From Amycolatopsis thermoflava N1165 (GTDB lineage: Bacteria; Actinomycetota; Actinomycetes; Mycobacteriales; Pseudonocardiaceae), in NCBI RefSeq assembly GCF_000473265.1, contig NZ_KI421511.1, positions 4,949,785 through 5,013,784 on the forward strand: a stretch of DNA of 64,000 nt, read 5' to 3'. A program made the position numbers and the translations under genes. Below the pieces are notes generated by a model that was given only the letters and a program-made list of their open reading frames with translations, had not been told where the DNA came from and ran no database searches. This document shows positions 1-10,074 of this stretch, piece after piece. Numbering within the stretch: the first letter of the stretch is position 1; each line of letters begins with the position of its first letter.

Positions 1-178
1 GTCATATTCGGTATTAGACCCCGTTTCCAGGGCTTATCCCAAAGTACAGGGCAGGTTACCCACGTGTTACTCACCCGTTCGCCACTCATCCACACCCGAA
101 GATGCTTCAGCGTTCGACTTGCATGTGTTAAGCACGCCGCCAGCGTTCGTCCTGAGCCAGGATCAAACTCTCCAACAA
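1..178 (-). rRNA. rrs: 16S ribosomal RNA, 5' end (partial)
   Basis: Read on the minus strand, this stretch begins with the universal 16S 5' signature (AGAGTTTGATCCTGGCTCAG) at about position 172 and continues through the V1 loop and GGCGAACGGGTGAGTAACAC to the left edge, so only about the first 175 bases are present. The helix-6 (V1) sequence and the TAACCTGCCCTGTACTTTGG segment fit Pseudonocardiaceae. The mature 5' end is placed near 177 by analogy and is uncertain by a few bases. 23S and 5S would lie outside the window to the left. Confidence 0.97.
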
Positions 179-766
179 TGTCAGAAAATCAAACCCGGCT
201 ATTCTCATAGCCTCAAAGGAACCCACAAAGGGTTCTAGCTAATCAACTGGCTTTAGCTCATCAATACACTGTTGAGTTCTCAAACAACACGTTTTGTTGT
301 GTCACCCGACGACCCCACCAGCGCGCGAAGTCTCGCGACTCCAATTTCGCTGTGGTTTCGTCCGGCGGCGGTCACCCACTCTACCACCATCGGTGGGAGC
401 TTGGTTCGTGACCCCCCGCCCGAATCCCGTTCCCTTGGGGCTTTTCTTCCCCGCCGGCCCGGTCTCCCTGGCGACGAAGAGAAGATTACATGCCCCGAAA
501 TGGGGCTCGAACAGGGGGGTCCCTTAACGGTAAAAGCGCTGATCAAGTGCCCTTTGGGCCCGGAATGGCGCTCCGACGGCCGCACCACGGCGCGACCGGG
601 CGGTTGCCTGGAGGCCGCTCGGGCGAAATGGTGCTGGTCCCCGACCACGGCCGGCGGGTCATCCGCCACACCGCCGAGCCCGGCAGCCCGGCCAGGAGGC
701 GTTGCGACTGCTCGGCACCCCCGACGCGGTTGCACCGGCGGACCGGCCACGGCACGCTCCTCAGGC
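179..766 (-). promoter_or_regulatory. rRNA operon leader and promoter region (no gene)
   Basis: This 588-base stretch lies upstream of the 16S gene and holds no convincing gene; the open frames across it have no family resemblance. On the minus strand the block at 289-270 reads TGTTGTTTGAGAACTCAACA, the leader motif found before 16S in many actinobacteria, containing a TTGAG-AA-CTCAA inverted repeat, which fits the antitermination/processing leader. Possible -10 hexamers on the minus strand are TAGAGT at 383-378 and TGTAAT at 490-485, neither with a clear -35 partner. Multiple rRNA promoters are usual in this group, but which ones act here cannot be decided from sequence alone. Confidence 0.6.
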
Positions 767-1219
767 GTGCCCACCTTGCTGATCGTGCACCACACGCCCT
801 CGCCGAACCTGCAGGCCATGTTCGAAGCTGTCGTCGCAGGCGCGACCACCGACGAGATCGAAGGGGTCACCGTCGTGCGGCGGGCGGCTCTCGCGGCCAC
901 CGCCACCGACGTGCTCGACGCGGACGGCTACCTGCTCGGCACCACGGCCAACCTCGGGTACATGTCGGGTGCGCTCAAGCACTTCTTCGACCAGGTCTAC
1001 TACCCGTGCCTGGACTCGACGCGTGGCCGCCCGTTCGGGTGTTACGTGCACGGCGGCAGTGACGTCTCCGGGACGGTCCGCGGCATCGAGTCGATCACCA
1101 CCGGTCTCGGGTGGGAGAAGGCGGCGGAGATCGTCACCGTCACTGGCGAACCGTCGAAGGCGGACCTCGAACGCTGCTGGGAGCTGGGCGCGACGGTCGC
1201 TGCGGGACTAATGGAATAA
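767..1219 (+). CDS. Flavodoxin/NADPH-dependent FMN reductase-like protein
   Basis: A 150-residue protein from a GTG start at 767; the open frame extends further 5' but that part lies in the rRNA promoter region and has no family resemblance. It starts VPTLLIVHHTPSPNLQ, the first beta strand and phosphate-binding loop region of flavodoxin-fold proteins, and has the second loop segment GTTANLGYMSGALKHFFDQ, a typical FMN ring contact region, near residues 62-80. It most likely binds FMN and acts as a small cytoplasmic reductase; the substrate is unknown. There is no obvious ribosome binding site, so the start is the least certain point. Confidence 0.75.
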   Translation: MPTLLIVHHTPSPNLQAMFEAVVAGATTDEIEGVTVVRRAALAATATDVLDADGYLLGTTANLGYMSGALKHFFDQVYYPCLDSTRGRPFGCYVHGGSDVSGTVRGIESITTGLGWEKAAEIVTVTGEPSKADLERCWELGATVAAGLME

Positions 1220-1223
1220 CCGC

Positions 1224-1244
1224 GTTACGTAACACTGTTACGAT
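1224..1244 (+). promoter_or_regulatory. Candidate promoter with palindromic operator
   Basis: The perfect palindrome GTTACGTAAC lies at 1224-1233 and a strong actinobacterial -10 hexamer, TACGAT, at 1239-1244, about 34 bases before the membrane protein start at 1278. A half-site, GTTACG, recurs at 1237-1242 inside the -10 region. The arrangement looks like a TetR-type operator over a promoter. No -35 consensus is visible and the regulator is unknown. Confidence 0.4.
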
Positions 1245-1277
1245 TGTCGTGGAACGCTCCCAGGGAGGAAGCTCGCG

Positions 1278-1676
1278 ATGATCGTCCTGTCCGGTCCCAC
1301 CCAGCTGTTCACCGTGATCGCGCTGGTCTCACTGCCGACGGTGATGTTCGGCGGTTACTCGCTGCTCGGCCTGCTGCGCAAGCGCAAGCTCACCGACGAG
1401 CAGCGGGCGTACTTCCGCGCCGGGCACGCGCACGCCGGTGTGCTGCTCGTGCTGGCGCTGATCGCCCTGCAACTCGTCGCCGCCGGCGGGCTCGGCGCGG
1501 CCGGGCAGTGGGTGGTCTGCCTCCTGCTGCTGGTCGGGATCCTCGCGCAGTCCGGCGGGATGTTCCTCAACCTGCTGCCGGGCCGGAAGCCGCTCGCGCA
1601 CGGCGTCACCGTCAGCGGCGCGGTGCTGCTCGCCGCCGCGATGATCACGACGGCGGTCGGTGTGGCGGTGGCCTGA
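1278..1676 (+). CDS. Small four-helix membrane protein, function unknown
   Basis: A 132-residue protein with four hydrophobic segments (about residues 8-30, 52-70, 76-95 and 106-130) and a short basic loop RKRKLTDEQ between the first two. A good ribosome binding site (GGGAGGAAG) precedes the ATG. I recognise no motif beyond the membrane topology; similar short integral membrane proteins of unknown role are common in actinobacteria. It ends 15 bases before the converging aldo/keto reductase gene. Confidence 0.8.
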   Translation: MIVLSGPTQLFTVIALVSLPTVMFGGYSLLGLLRKRKLTDEQRAYFRAGHAHAGVLLVLALIALQLVAAGGLGAAGQWVVCLLLLVGILAQSGGMFLNLLPGRKPLAHGVTVSGAVLLAAAMITTAVGVAVA

Positions 1677-1690
1677 TCAGGCCACCTGCC

Positions 1691-2671
1691 TCACTTGCCG
1701 ACGTTGCGGGCCAGTGCCGCCGGGTAGCGCTCCCCCGCCACGGCCTCGGCCGGAACGGCCGCCTCGATGCTCCGGATGTCCGCTTCGGACAGTTCGAGCG
1801 CGGCCGCGGCCACGTTCTCCTCCAGGTACTTCCGGCGCTTCGTGCCCGGGATGGGGACGACGTCCGCGCCCCGGCTCTGCACCCAGGCCAGCGCCAGCTG
1901 ACCGGCGGTCACGCCCTTCTCCGCCGCCAGCTTCCGCAGCGCCTCGACGATGCGCAGGTTGCGGTCCAGGTTGCCCTCGGCGAAACGCGGCAGGTTGCGG
2001 CGCATGTCGTCGGACGGCAGCTCGTCCACCTTGGTGATGCTGCCGGTCAGGAACCCGCGGCCGAGCGGCGAGAACGGCACGATCCCGATGCCCAGCTCGC
2101 GGCACGCCGGCACCACCTCGTCCTCGATCCCGCGGGTCCACAGGCTCCATTCGCTCTGCAGCGCCGTCACCGGGTGGACGGCGTGCGCCCTGCGGATCGT
2201 CTCCGCGGACGCCTCGGAGATGCCCAGGTGGCGGACCTTGCCCTCGGCGACCAGCTCGGACAGCGCGCCCCAGGTCTCCTCGACCGGAACGGCCGGGTCG
2301 ACCCGGTGCTGGTAGTAGAGGTCGATGTGGTCGACGCCGAGGCGGCGCATCGAGTCCTCGGCACACTGGCGGACGTAGGCGGCGTCACCGCGCACCTGCT
2401 GCCCCTCGGCGCCGAGGACGATGCCGAACTTCGTGGCCAGCACGACCTGGTCCCGCTTGCCCGCGATCGCGCGGCCGACCAGCTCCTCGTTGGCCCCCTG
2501 GCCGTAGACGTCCGCGGTGTCCAGCAGCGTCACGCCCAACTCCAGCGCGCGGTGGATCGTCGCGATCGACTCCGCGTCGTCGTCGCGCACCCCGTAGGCC
2601 TGGCTCATGCCCATGCAGCCGAGACCCTGCGCGCCGACCTCCAGCTCGCCCAGCTTCCTGGTGCCGATCAC
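1691..2671 (-). CDS. Aldo/keto reductase
   Basis: A 326-residue NADPH-dependent aldo/keto reductase of the YajO/Tas type. The N-terminus [12 protein letters not shown] and the segment [20 protein letters not shown] carry the catalytic Asp and Tyr. ATKFGI follows with the catalytic Lys, [10 protein letters not shown] with the His, and the C-terminus has [16 protein letters not shown], which holds the 2'-phosphate of NADPH. The start overlaps the stop of the upstream MerR gene by four bases (ATGA), so the two are cotranscribed and the reductase is probably induced by whatever the MerR protein senses, for example electrophiles or aldehydes (inference). Confidence 0.93.
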   Translation of the reverse strand: MIGTRKLGELEVGAQGLGCMGMSQAYGVRDDDAESIATIHRALELGVTLLDTADVYGQGANEELVGRAIAGKRDQVVLATKFGIVLGAEGQQVRGDAAYVRQCAEDSMRRLGVDHIDLYYQHRVDPAVPVEETWGALSELVAEGKVRHLGISEASAETIRRAHAVHPVTALQSEWSLWTRGIEDEVVPACRELGIGIVPFSPLGRGFLTGSITKVDELPSDDMRRNLPRFAEGNLDRNLRIVEALRKLAAEKGVTAGQLALAWVQSRGADVVPIPGTKRRKYLEENVAAAALELSEADIRSIEAAVPAEAVAGERYPAALARNVGK

Positions 2672-3066
2672 GCGGAGATCTCCTCCCGGACCACGCCGCC
2701 CGGGACGCGGGCGCAGATGCGGTCGTAGTTCTCGATCTTGTAGTTCAGGACGTCCATGCAGGCCTGGAGTTCGGCGATGCGCTCGGCGACCGACCGGCGC
2801 TGTTCGAGCAGGATCGCGCGGCGGCGGCCGGCGCTGGCGTCACCGGCGGCGCGCAGCTGCGCGTACTCCCGCATCATCTTGATCGGCATGCCCGTGGTGC
2901 GGAGCTTGGTGAGGAACTCCAGCCACGCGAGGTCGGCGTCGGAGTAGGCCCGCCTGCCCGCGGTGTCCCTGGCGGGCGGGTCGAGGAGTTTGATGCGCTC
3001 GTAGTAGCGGAGGGTGTCGATCGACAGCCCGCTGCGACGTGCGGCTTCCGCTATCGAGTAGCTCAT
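2668..3066 (-). CDS. MerR-family transcriptional regulator
   Basis: A 132-residue regulator. The N-terminal winged helix ([20 protein letters not shown], then [15 protein letters not shown]) is classic MerR, and the dimerisation coiled coil spans about residues 80-120 ([21 protein letters not shown]). There is no metal-binding Cys motif, which points to the YhdM/AdhR-like group that often controls aldo/keto reductases. The ATG at 3066 is chosen because the predicted transcription start falls on or next to it, giving a leaderless mRNA. Its promoter has a palindrome in the overlong spacer, so it should be self-regulating. Confidence 0.93.
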   Translation of the reverse strand: MSYSIAEAARRSGLSIDTLRYYERIKLLDPPARDTAGRRAYSDADLAWLEFLTKLRTTGMPIKMMREYAQLRAAGDASAGRRRAILLEQRRSVAERIAELQACMDVLNYKIENYDRICARVPGGVVREEISA

Positions 3067-3073
3067 GCTGCCG

Positions 3074-3104
3074 ACACTACGACCTGGAGTGCACTCCAGG
3101 TCAA
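3074..3104 (-). promoter_or_regulatory. MerR-type promoter with palindromic operator
   Basis: On the minus strand, -35 TTGACC (3104-3099) and -10 TAGTGT (3079-3074) are separated by 19 bases, the elongated spacing that MerR activators correct. The spacer is almost filled by a perfect 22-bp palindrome (3081-3102): GACCTGGAGTG followed by its exact reverse complement. The -10 is 7 bases from the ATG at 3066, so the transcript would be leaderless. It drives the MerR/aldo-keto reductase operon. Confidence 0.85.
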
Positions 3105-3150
3105 CTCCGGAACGAGGGGAACGATAACGGTGTCGCGATAGCCTGGGGGC

Positions 3151-3756
3151 ATGCCTCGACCCCGGACCCACGACGAAGCACTCCGGCTGAAACTGCTCGA
3201 CCGGGCCGGGGAACTGCTGTCGGCGGACGGGCCGAAGGCGCTCAGCCTGCGCAAGCTCGCCGCCGACGTGGGCACCTCGACCACCGCGGTGTACTCGCTG
3301 TTCGGCGGCAAACCCGAGCTGGTCAACGCCGTCTACCTGGAGGGGTTCCGGCGCTTCGGGGCGCGGTTGCGGGGCATCTCGCGCTCCGGCGACCCGGTGG
3401 AGGACTTCGTGCGGCTCGGGCTCGCCTACCGGGAGAGCGCGCTGGCCGACCCCCACCTGTACTCGATCATGTTCACCAAGGCCCTGCCCGGGTTCGAGCC
3501 CGGCGCGGAGGCGACGCGGACCGCGCGGGACTCGCTCGCGCCGCTGGTCGACACCGTGCGCGCGGCGATCTCCGCCGGCGTGTTCCGGGCGGTCGCGCCC
3601 GAGGTGATCGCGGTCAGCGCGTGGGGCATCGTGCACGGGCTGGTGTCACTGGAGCTGAACGGGAACCTGCCGCGGGACTTCGACGTGGCCGCCTCCTACG
3701 AGACGGCGCTGCGCGCTCACGCCGACGGCTGGCGCTCGACCCAGGTCCGGGAGTAG
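3151..3756 (+). CDS. TetR-family regulator with WHG C-terminal domain
   Basis: A 201-residue TetR protein. The helix-turn-helix covers about residues 10-55 (LSLRKLAADVGTSTTAVYSL, then FGGKPELVNAVY). The C-terminal ligand domain carries the Trp-x-x-His-Gly pattern (AWGIVHGLVSLE, about residue 155) that defines the WHG class. A -10 hexamer TAGCCT at 3139-3144 ends 6 bases before the ATG, suggesting a leaderless transcript. It is divergent from the MerR/reductase operon with only 84 bases between the starts. Its own target is unknown. Confidence 0.9.
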   Translation: MPRPRTHDEALRLKLLDRAGELLSADGPKALSLRKLAADVGTSTTAVYSLFGGKPELVNAVYLEGFRRFGARLRGISRSGDPVEDFVRLGLAYRESALADPHLYSIMFTKALPGFEPGAEATRTARDSLAPLVDTVRAAISAGVFRAVAPEVIAVSAWGIVHGLVSLELNGNLPRDFDVAASYETALRAHADGWRSTQVRE

Positions 3757-3773
3757 CGACGTTGCCGTTCCAG

Positions 3774-4397
3774 TCAGCGGGCACCGTACTGACGATCACC
3801 CGCGTCGCCCAGGCCAGGAACGATGAAGCCGGAGTCGTTGAGCCGTTCGTCGATGCTCGCGGTGACCACGCGGACCGGCAGGCCGCTGTCCTCCAGGTGC
3901 TTGATCCCCTCCGGCGCGGCGAGTGCGCAGATCGCGGTGACGTCGGTGGCGCCGCGGCCGGTCAGCAGCCGGATCGTGTACTCCATCGAGCCGCCGGTGG
4001 CGAGCATCGGGTCGAGGACGAACACCGGGCGGTCGGACAGGTCGTCGGGCAGCGACTCCATGTACGGGGTCGGCTGGAGGGTCTCCTCGTCGCGCGCCAG
4101 GCCGACGAAACCCATCTGCGCCTCGGGGATCAGCTTGTGCGCCTGGTCGGCCATGCCCAGCCCGGCGCGCAGGACGGGCACCAGCAGCGGCGGGTTCGCG
4201 AGGCGGTACGCGTCGGTGCGGGCGACCGGCGTGTGGATGCGCTCGGTGCGCACCGGCGCCTCGCGGGTGGCCTCGTAGATCAGCATGACGGTCAGCTCGT
4301 GCAGGGCCGCCCGGAAGGCCGCGCTGTCCGTGCGGGCGTCACGCATGGTCGACAGCCTGGCCTTGGCCAGCGGGTGATCGACGACAAGCACGTCCAT
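3774..4397 (-). CDS. upp: Uracil phosphoribosyltransferase
   Basis: A 207-residue enzyme that converts uracil and PRPP to UMP in pyrimidine salvage. The PRPP-binding motif [13 protein letters not shown] is present (about residue 127-139), as are the N-terminal [15 protein letters not shown] and the C-terminal uracil-binding segment [17 protein letters not shown]. The length matches the family. A possible -10 hexamer TACCGT (minus 4411-4406) ends 8 bases before the ATG. With deoA, cdd, add and deoC in the same window it completes base and nucleoside salvage. Confidence 0.97.
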   Translation of the reverse strand: MDVLVVDHPLAKARLSTMRDARTDSAAFRAALHELTVMLIYEATREAPVRTERIHTPVARTDAYRLANPPLLVPVLRAGLGMADQAHKLIPEAQMGFVGLARDEETLQPTPYMESLPDDLSDRPVFVLDPMLATGGSMEYTIRLLTGRGATDVTAICALAAPEGIKHLEDSGLPVRVVTASIDERLNDSGFIVPGLGDAGDRQYGAR

Positions 4398-4542
4398 GGA
4401 GCGTCACGGTAGCCGACAACGGGGGTGGTCCGGATGCGCACCGCGGTCGCGGCGCTGGGAATCGGCCGCGGACCTGGGTAGCACGCCGGAACAGTCTCCG
4501 GAAGGTGACCCGGAAGCAGGCGCACCCCGATAGGCTCGCGCG

Positions 4543-5187
4543 GTGGAACAGCCTGGGACCCCCGAGCGCCCGCCGATGCGGGCCTCCGACGCGGACCGGG
4601 AACGGGTCGCGCAGATCCTGCACAACGCGCTCGCCGAGGGGCGGATCACCGTGCAGGAACTGGAAGAGCGGCTCGACACCGTGTACGCCGCCAAGACGCT
4701 CGCCGAACTGGAGCCGCCGGTCGCGGACCTGCCGGGGGTGTCATCGGCTGCCGTGCAGCCCGCCGCGCCGCGTGCGCTCACCCCGGACGACCGGATCGGC
4801 GGGGTGCCCGGCTCGAAGGCCTCCGTCGCCGTCATGTCCGGCGTCAACCGCAAAGGCCCGTGGACCGTGCCGCCGGAGCACACCAGCGTCGCGTTCTGGG
4901 GCGGCGTCGAGATGGACCTGCGCAGCGCCCGGTTCAGCGAACGGCACACCACCATCACCGCCGTCGCGATCATGGGCGGCATCGACATCGTGGTGCCCGA
5001 CGACATCATCGTCGAGGTCACCGGCGTCGGTTTCATGGGAGCGTTCGAGAGCCAGGACCGCGGCGGCGCGTCCACGCAGCCCCCGCCGCCGGGCGCGCCG
5101 GTCGTCAAGGTCACCGGGCTCGCGTTCTGGGGCGCGGTCACGGTCGTGCGCAAGCCGCGGAAGGGCCAGGGGCAGATCGAGGGCTGA
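4543..5187 (+). CDS. DUF1707 and LiaF-like domain protein
   Basis: A 214-residue protein. Residues 12-65 form a DUF1707 domain (MRASDADRERVAQILHNALA, then a helical EGRITVQELEERLDTVY). Residues 90-205 look like the LiaF-type cell-wall stress response domain: two repeats of a beta-rich pattern (VAFWGGVEMDLRSARF and LAFWGAVTVVRKP) around IMGGIDIVVPDD. There is no membrane segment between the two domains, unlike many relatives. The GTG start lies 6 bases after a -10 hexamer TAGGCT (4531-4536), a leaderless arrangement. Its role is unknown; envelope-stress sensing is suggested only by the domain. Confidence 0.88.
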   Translation: MEQPGTPERPPMRASDADRERVAQILHNALAEGRITVQELEERLDTVYAAKTLAELEPPVADLPGVSSAAVQPAAPRALTPDDRIGGVPGSKASVAVMSGVNRKGPWTVPPEHTSVAFWGGVEMDLRSARFSERHTTITAVAIMGGIDIVVPDDIIVEVTGVGFMGAFESQDRGGASTQPPPPGAPVVKVTGLAFWGAVTVVRKPRKGQGQIEG

Positions 5188-5389
5188 CCCAGACGATGCT
5201 CGTCGCGTTCGACAAGCGGCGCCCCGGAGACCCGGGACGATCTCCTGCAGATCGGCGAAGCCTCGCTGTACAACACCACCTACGACTACCTGGAGACCCT
5301 GCCGACGGATACGGCCGCGCGTCCGGGACGGCGCTGCTCGCCGGCGGGCTCGTCGACCGGGCGGGGCCGCACCCGTAGCTCCGCCCGCA
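5188..5389 (+). other. Possible gene remnant, unassigned
   Basis: Between the DUF1707 gene stop and a strong hairpin, the sequence has coding-like composition in one frame, giving EASLYNTTYDYLETLPT, and then in another, giving YGRASGTALLAGGLVDRAG. No single frame is long and no family is recognised. It may be the decayed end of a gene or simply GC-rich spacer. Confidence 0.25.
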
Positions 5390-5425
5390 GGCCGCACCTC
5401 CTCCGGGCGCGGAGGAGGTGCGGCC
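5390..5425 (+). terminator. Strong hairpin, probable terminator
   Basis: A perfect 15-bp stem (GGCCGCACCTCCTCC at 5390-5404 with its exact complement at 5411-5425) closes a 6-base loop. No T-run follows, as is usual in high-GC actinobacteria. It separates the DUF1707 region from the deoC operon promoter. Confidence 0.7.
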
Positions 5426-5456
5426 ATTCCCGCGGCAGCCCAGCTAGCCTGGGCGG

Positions 5457-6409
5457 GTGAGCGCACCCACCCTGCCGGCCGCTCTCGCCGACGCCACCCG
5501 CGACGACGCGAGCCTCCGGCGCTTCCTGCACGGCCTGCCCGGTGTGGACCAGGTCGGGGTCGAAGCCCGGGCCACCGCCCTGGCCACCCGCAGCATCAAG
5601 AAGTCCAGCAAGCTCTGGGCCATCGACACCGCGATCTCGATGGTCGACCTCACCACGCTCGAGGGCGCCGACACGCACGGCAAGGTCCGCGCGCTGACCG
5701 CGAAGGCGCGGCGTCCCGACCCGGAGCGGCCGGACACGCCGCAGGTCGCCGCGGTGTGCGTGTACCCGGACCTCGTCGCGACGGCCGTCGACGGGCTCAA
5801 GGGCACCGGCATCGGCGTCGCGAGCGTCGCCACGGCCTTCCCGTCGGGGCGGTCGTCCCGGCAGGTGAAGCTCGCCGACGTGGCGCTGGCCGTGGAGTCC
5901 GGCGCGACCGAGGTCGACATGGTGATCGACCGGGGCGCGTTCCTCGAAGGCCGCTACGGCGAGGTGTTCGAGGAGATCCAGGCCGTCAAGGCCGCCTGTG
6001 GCGACGCGCACCTGAAGGTCATCCTGGAGACCGGCGAGCTGGTCACCTACGACAACGTGCGCCGCGCCTCCTGGCTGGCCCTGCTGGCGGGCGGCGACTT
6101 CATCAAGACCTCCACCGGCAAGGTCTCCCCCGCCGCGACGCTGCCCGTCACGCACGTGATGCTGCAGGCCGTCCGCGACTGGTTCACCACCACCGGCGAG
6201 CTGCGCGGTGTCAAGCCGGCCGGCGGCATCCGCACCACCAAGGACGCGATCAAGTACCTCGTCGCCGTGCACGAGGTCGCGGGCGAGCAGTGGCTCACGC
6301 CGGAGCTGTTCCGCTTCGGCGCGTCCAGCCTGCTCAACGACCTGCTGCTGCAGCGGCGCACCCAGCACGACGGCCACTACAGCGGCCCCGACTACGTGGC
6401 GGTGGACTG

Positions 6410-6410
<1 letters not shown>
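5457..6410 (+). CDS. deoC: Deoxyribose-phosphate aldolase
   Basis: A 317-residue aldolase splitting 2-deoxyribose 5-phosphate into glyceraldehyde 3-phosphate and acetaldehyde. The Schiff-base lysine lies in GGDFIKTSTGKVSPAAT, and the second lysine in RGVKPAGGIRTTKDA. The length and N-terminal extension fit the longer DeoC subgroup rather than the 220-residue E. coli form. The GTG start is 6 bases after a -10 hexamer TAGCCT (5445-5450), so the mRNA is probably leaderless. The stop overlaps the next ATG (TGATG). The two aldehyde dehydrogenase-type genes downstream would remove the acetaldehyde formed. Confidence 0.95.
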
Positions 6411-7835
<1,425 letters not shown>

Positions 7836-7843
<8 letters not shown>

Positions 7844-8696
7844 GCGCGTGACCGTCGCGAAGACGTACAAGCTGTTCATCGGCGGCAAGTTCCCGCGCTC
7901 GGAGTCCGGCCGGGTGTACCCGGTGACCGACAGCAAGGGCAACTTCCTCGCCAACGCCGCGCACGCCTCGCGCAAGGACGTGCGGGACGCGGTGGTGGCC
8001 GCGCGCAAGGCGTTCCCCGGCTGGTCGGGTGCGACCGCCTACAACCGCGGGCAGGTGCTGTACCGGGTCGCGGAGGTGCTGGAGGGGCGCCGCGACCAGT
8101 TCGTCGCCGAGGTCGGGGCCGCCGAGGGGTTGTCCGGGCGTCGCGCCGAGGCGGTCGTGGACGCCGCGATCGACCGCTGGGTCTGGTACGCGGGGTGGAC
8201 GGACAAGGTGGCGAGCGTGCTGGGCGCGGCGAACCCGGTCGCCGGGCCGTACTTCTCGTTCACCGTGCCGGAGCCGACCGGGGTGGTCGGGATCCTCGCG
8301 CCGCAGAAGTCATCGCTGCTCGGGCTGGTGAGCGTGCTGGCGCCGGCGCTGGCGACCGGCTGCACGGCGGTCGTGGTGAGCAGCGCGGAGCGGCCGCTGC
8401 CCGCGATCACGCTGTCCGAGGTGCTGGCGACGTCCGACCTGCCGGGCGGGGTGGCCAACATCCTCACCGGGCGCGCCGCGGAGCTCGGCCCGTGGCTGGC
8501 CTCGCACGGCGACGTGAACGCGCTGGACCCGACGGGCGCCGAGGACCGCGCGGAACTGGCGCGCGAGGCGGCCGGGACGGTGAAGCGCGTGCTGGCCGTG
8601 CCCGCGGACGAGCCGGACTGGACGCAGCGCCCGGACATCGCCCGGCTGCGGCGCTACCTGGAGGCGAAGACCGTCTGGCACCCGATGGGTGTTTAG
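7836..8696 (+). CDS. Truncated aldehyde dehydrogenase-like subunit without catalytic residues
   Basis: A 286-residue protein covering only the N-terminal, NAD-binding part of the ALDH fold: KTYKLFIGGKFPRSESGRVY, TAYNRGQVLYRVAEVLEGRR, PTGVVGILAPQKSSLLGLVS and DLPGGVANILTGRAAEL. It ends before the region where the catalytic Glu and Cys would lie. The GTG at 7836 is chosen for its GGAGGGG ribosome site and 8-base overlap with the previous gene; a GTG at 7848 is the alternative. A full ALDH followed by a short pseudo-ALDH matches the two-domain layout of ALDH16, here as two genes, so it may be a structural partner of the catalytic subunit. Confidence 0.85.
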
Positions 8697-8701
8697 CGGC
8701 G

Positions 8702-8742
8702 CGGCCGCGTGGCTGCCGGGCGGTCCGGCGGTCACGCGGCCG
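8702..8742. terminator. Inverted repeat between convergent genes
   Basis: CGGCCGCGTG (8702-8711) and CACGCGGCCG (8733-8742) are exact complements separated by 21 GC-rich bases. The position between two converging genes suggests a bidirectional terminator. Confidence 0.45.
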
Positions 8743-8744
8743 GA

Positions 8745-9371
8745 CTAGCGGTCGCGGTGCCGTCCGCGGGGGCGCCAGTGGCGTCCCCGCGGGCTGGTGG
8801 CCGGGAAGTCCGGGTGGATCTCCGCGAACTCGGTGTCCGTGATGCCCATCAGCACCAGGTACTTGACGCCGTCGCGGGACAGCTCGGTGTCCCGGACGCG
8901 GCCCTCCTCGCGGAAGCCGAGCCCGGCGTGCATCGACAGCGACGCCACGTTGCCGCCGTAGATGCTGACCTCGCACTTCCGGTAGCCGCGCTCACCGAAC
9001 ATGAAGCGCAGCAACGTGATCACCGCGTCGCCCGCGTAACCGCAGCGCCGGTGCTGCGGCCCGATCCCGATGCCGTAGCTGAACCGGTCCGGGGAATCCG
9101 CCTCGGTGGCCGACAGCGAGCCCACCACGAGACCGCCGCGCAGGGTCTCGATCGCGAAGTGGAAGTCGGCTTCGGCGCGGTGCGCCGCCCAGTGCCGGTA
9201 CTCCCCGACGCGGCGGGTGTCCGCGGCCTCCCGGTCGAACCCGGCCAGCCTGCGCTGATCGGCCGGCGTGATCACCCGCAGCCGCACCTTCCGCCCGGCG
9301 CGCGCAGGCACGTCGGCCCAGACCGGGGCGCGGTAGCGCGCCAGGTCGAGGCGGGGCGGAGGCATCACCAT
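8745..9371 (-). CDS. GNAT-family N-acetyltransferase (RimJ/RimL type)
   Basis: A 208-residue acetyltransferase. The acetyl-CoA binding signature appears as GIGPQHRRCGYAGDAVITLL (Q/RxxGxG/A type), followed by MFGERGYRKCEVSIYGGNVA and SLSMHAGLGFREEGRVRD, the standard order of a RimJ-like GNAT domain. Which amine it acetylates cannot be told. Several in-frame ATGs exist (9383, 9371, 9365); 9371 follows a TATGGT -10-like hexamer by 7 bases and is preferred. It lies just downstream of the TetR gene and may share its transcript. Confidence 0.85.
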   Translation of the reverse strand: MVMPPPRLDLARYRAPVWADVPARAGRKVRLRVITPADQRRLAGFDREAADTRRVGEYRHWAAHRAEADFHFAIETLRGGLVVGSLSATEADSPDRFSYGIGIGPQHRRCGYAGDAVITLLRFMFGERGYRKCEVSIYGGNVASLSMHAGLGFREEGRVRDTELSRDGVKYLVLMGITDTEFAEIHPDFPATSPRGRHWRPRGRHRDR

Positions 9372-9394
9372 CGCGAGCACCATACCGGTACCCG

Positions 9395-10027
9395 TCAAGA
9401 AATCCGGAGGTCCTCGCCGGTGATCGGACGGCCCGGCAACGGGCTTCCGGGGCTCGACCGGAGCCCGTCCAGCATGATCGCCGCGGCGCGTTCGAAGGCC
9501 AGCAGCGCGGGGTCGTCCACCGCCGGCGGCTGGCGCAGCACCAGGGAAAACAGGATGGCGACGTCGCCGGTCCCGACGTCGGCGCGGATCGACCCCTCGG
9601 CCTGCGCCGCCTGCACGATCGCGTCCAGCTCGGCGATCAGCGCGTCGCGGGACGCGGCGGTTTCCGGGTCGCCCTTGAGGATTTCCCTCGCCCGCTCGGA
9701 AACCAGCGCGAGCTGGACGCTGGCCTGCAGCTGGTGCGACCGCCCGACGACGCGCACCAGCGCGTCGAACGCCGAGGGTTCCTCGGCCGCGGCTTCCCGC
9801 GCGTCGGCGAGGACCTGCGCGAAGCTCTCCCGCGCGACGGCCCGGATCAGCGCCTCCCGGTCGGGGAAGCGCCGGTAGAGCGTGCCGACGCCGACTCCCG
9901 CGGCGCGTGCGATCTCCTCCATCGGCACGTCCGGTCCCGCTGCGGCGAACACCTGGCGGGCGGCGGCGACGATCTGGTCGCGGTTGCGCTGGGCGTCCGC
10001 GCGCAGCCGCGTTTCCGAAGCCGTCAT
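9395..10027 (-). CDS. TetR-family regulator (probable P450 regulator)
   Basis: A 210-residue TetR protein; the helix-turn-helix is at about residues 12-58 (DQIVAAARQVFAAAG, MEEIARAAGVGVGTLYRRFP). The ATG at 10027 is preferred over an upstream start because GGAGAGG lies just before it. The ligand domain is of the general AcrR kind without a predictable inducer. It is divergent from the P450/ferredoxin operon, and two copies of an inverted-repeat site lie between them, so it probably represses both. Confidence 0.9.
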   Translation of the reverse strand: MTASETRLRADAQRNRDQIVAAARQVFAAAGPDVPMEEIARAAGVGVGTLYRRFPDREALIRAVARESFAQVLADAREAAAEEPSAFDALVRVVGRSHQLQASVQLALVSERAREILKGDPETAASRDALIAELDAIVQAAQAEGSIRADVGTGDVAILFSLVLRQPPAVDDPALLAFERAAAIMLDGLRSSPGSPLPGRPITGEDLRIS

Positions 10028-10074
10028 GTCGTTCCTCTCCGTCACCCCCGCGAGATTCTCTCACCCGAACGCAG

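Noticed and set aside
272..766. N-terminal extension of the flavodoxin-like ORF to 272
   Set aside because: This part lies over the rRNA promoter and leader and has no protein resemblance.
2668..3636. Upstream extension of the MerR ORF to 3636
   Set aside because: It is antisense to the TetR gene; the winged-helix start and the promoter fix the ATG at 3066.
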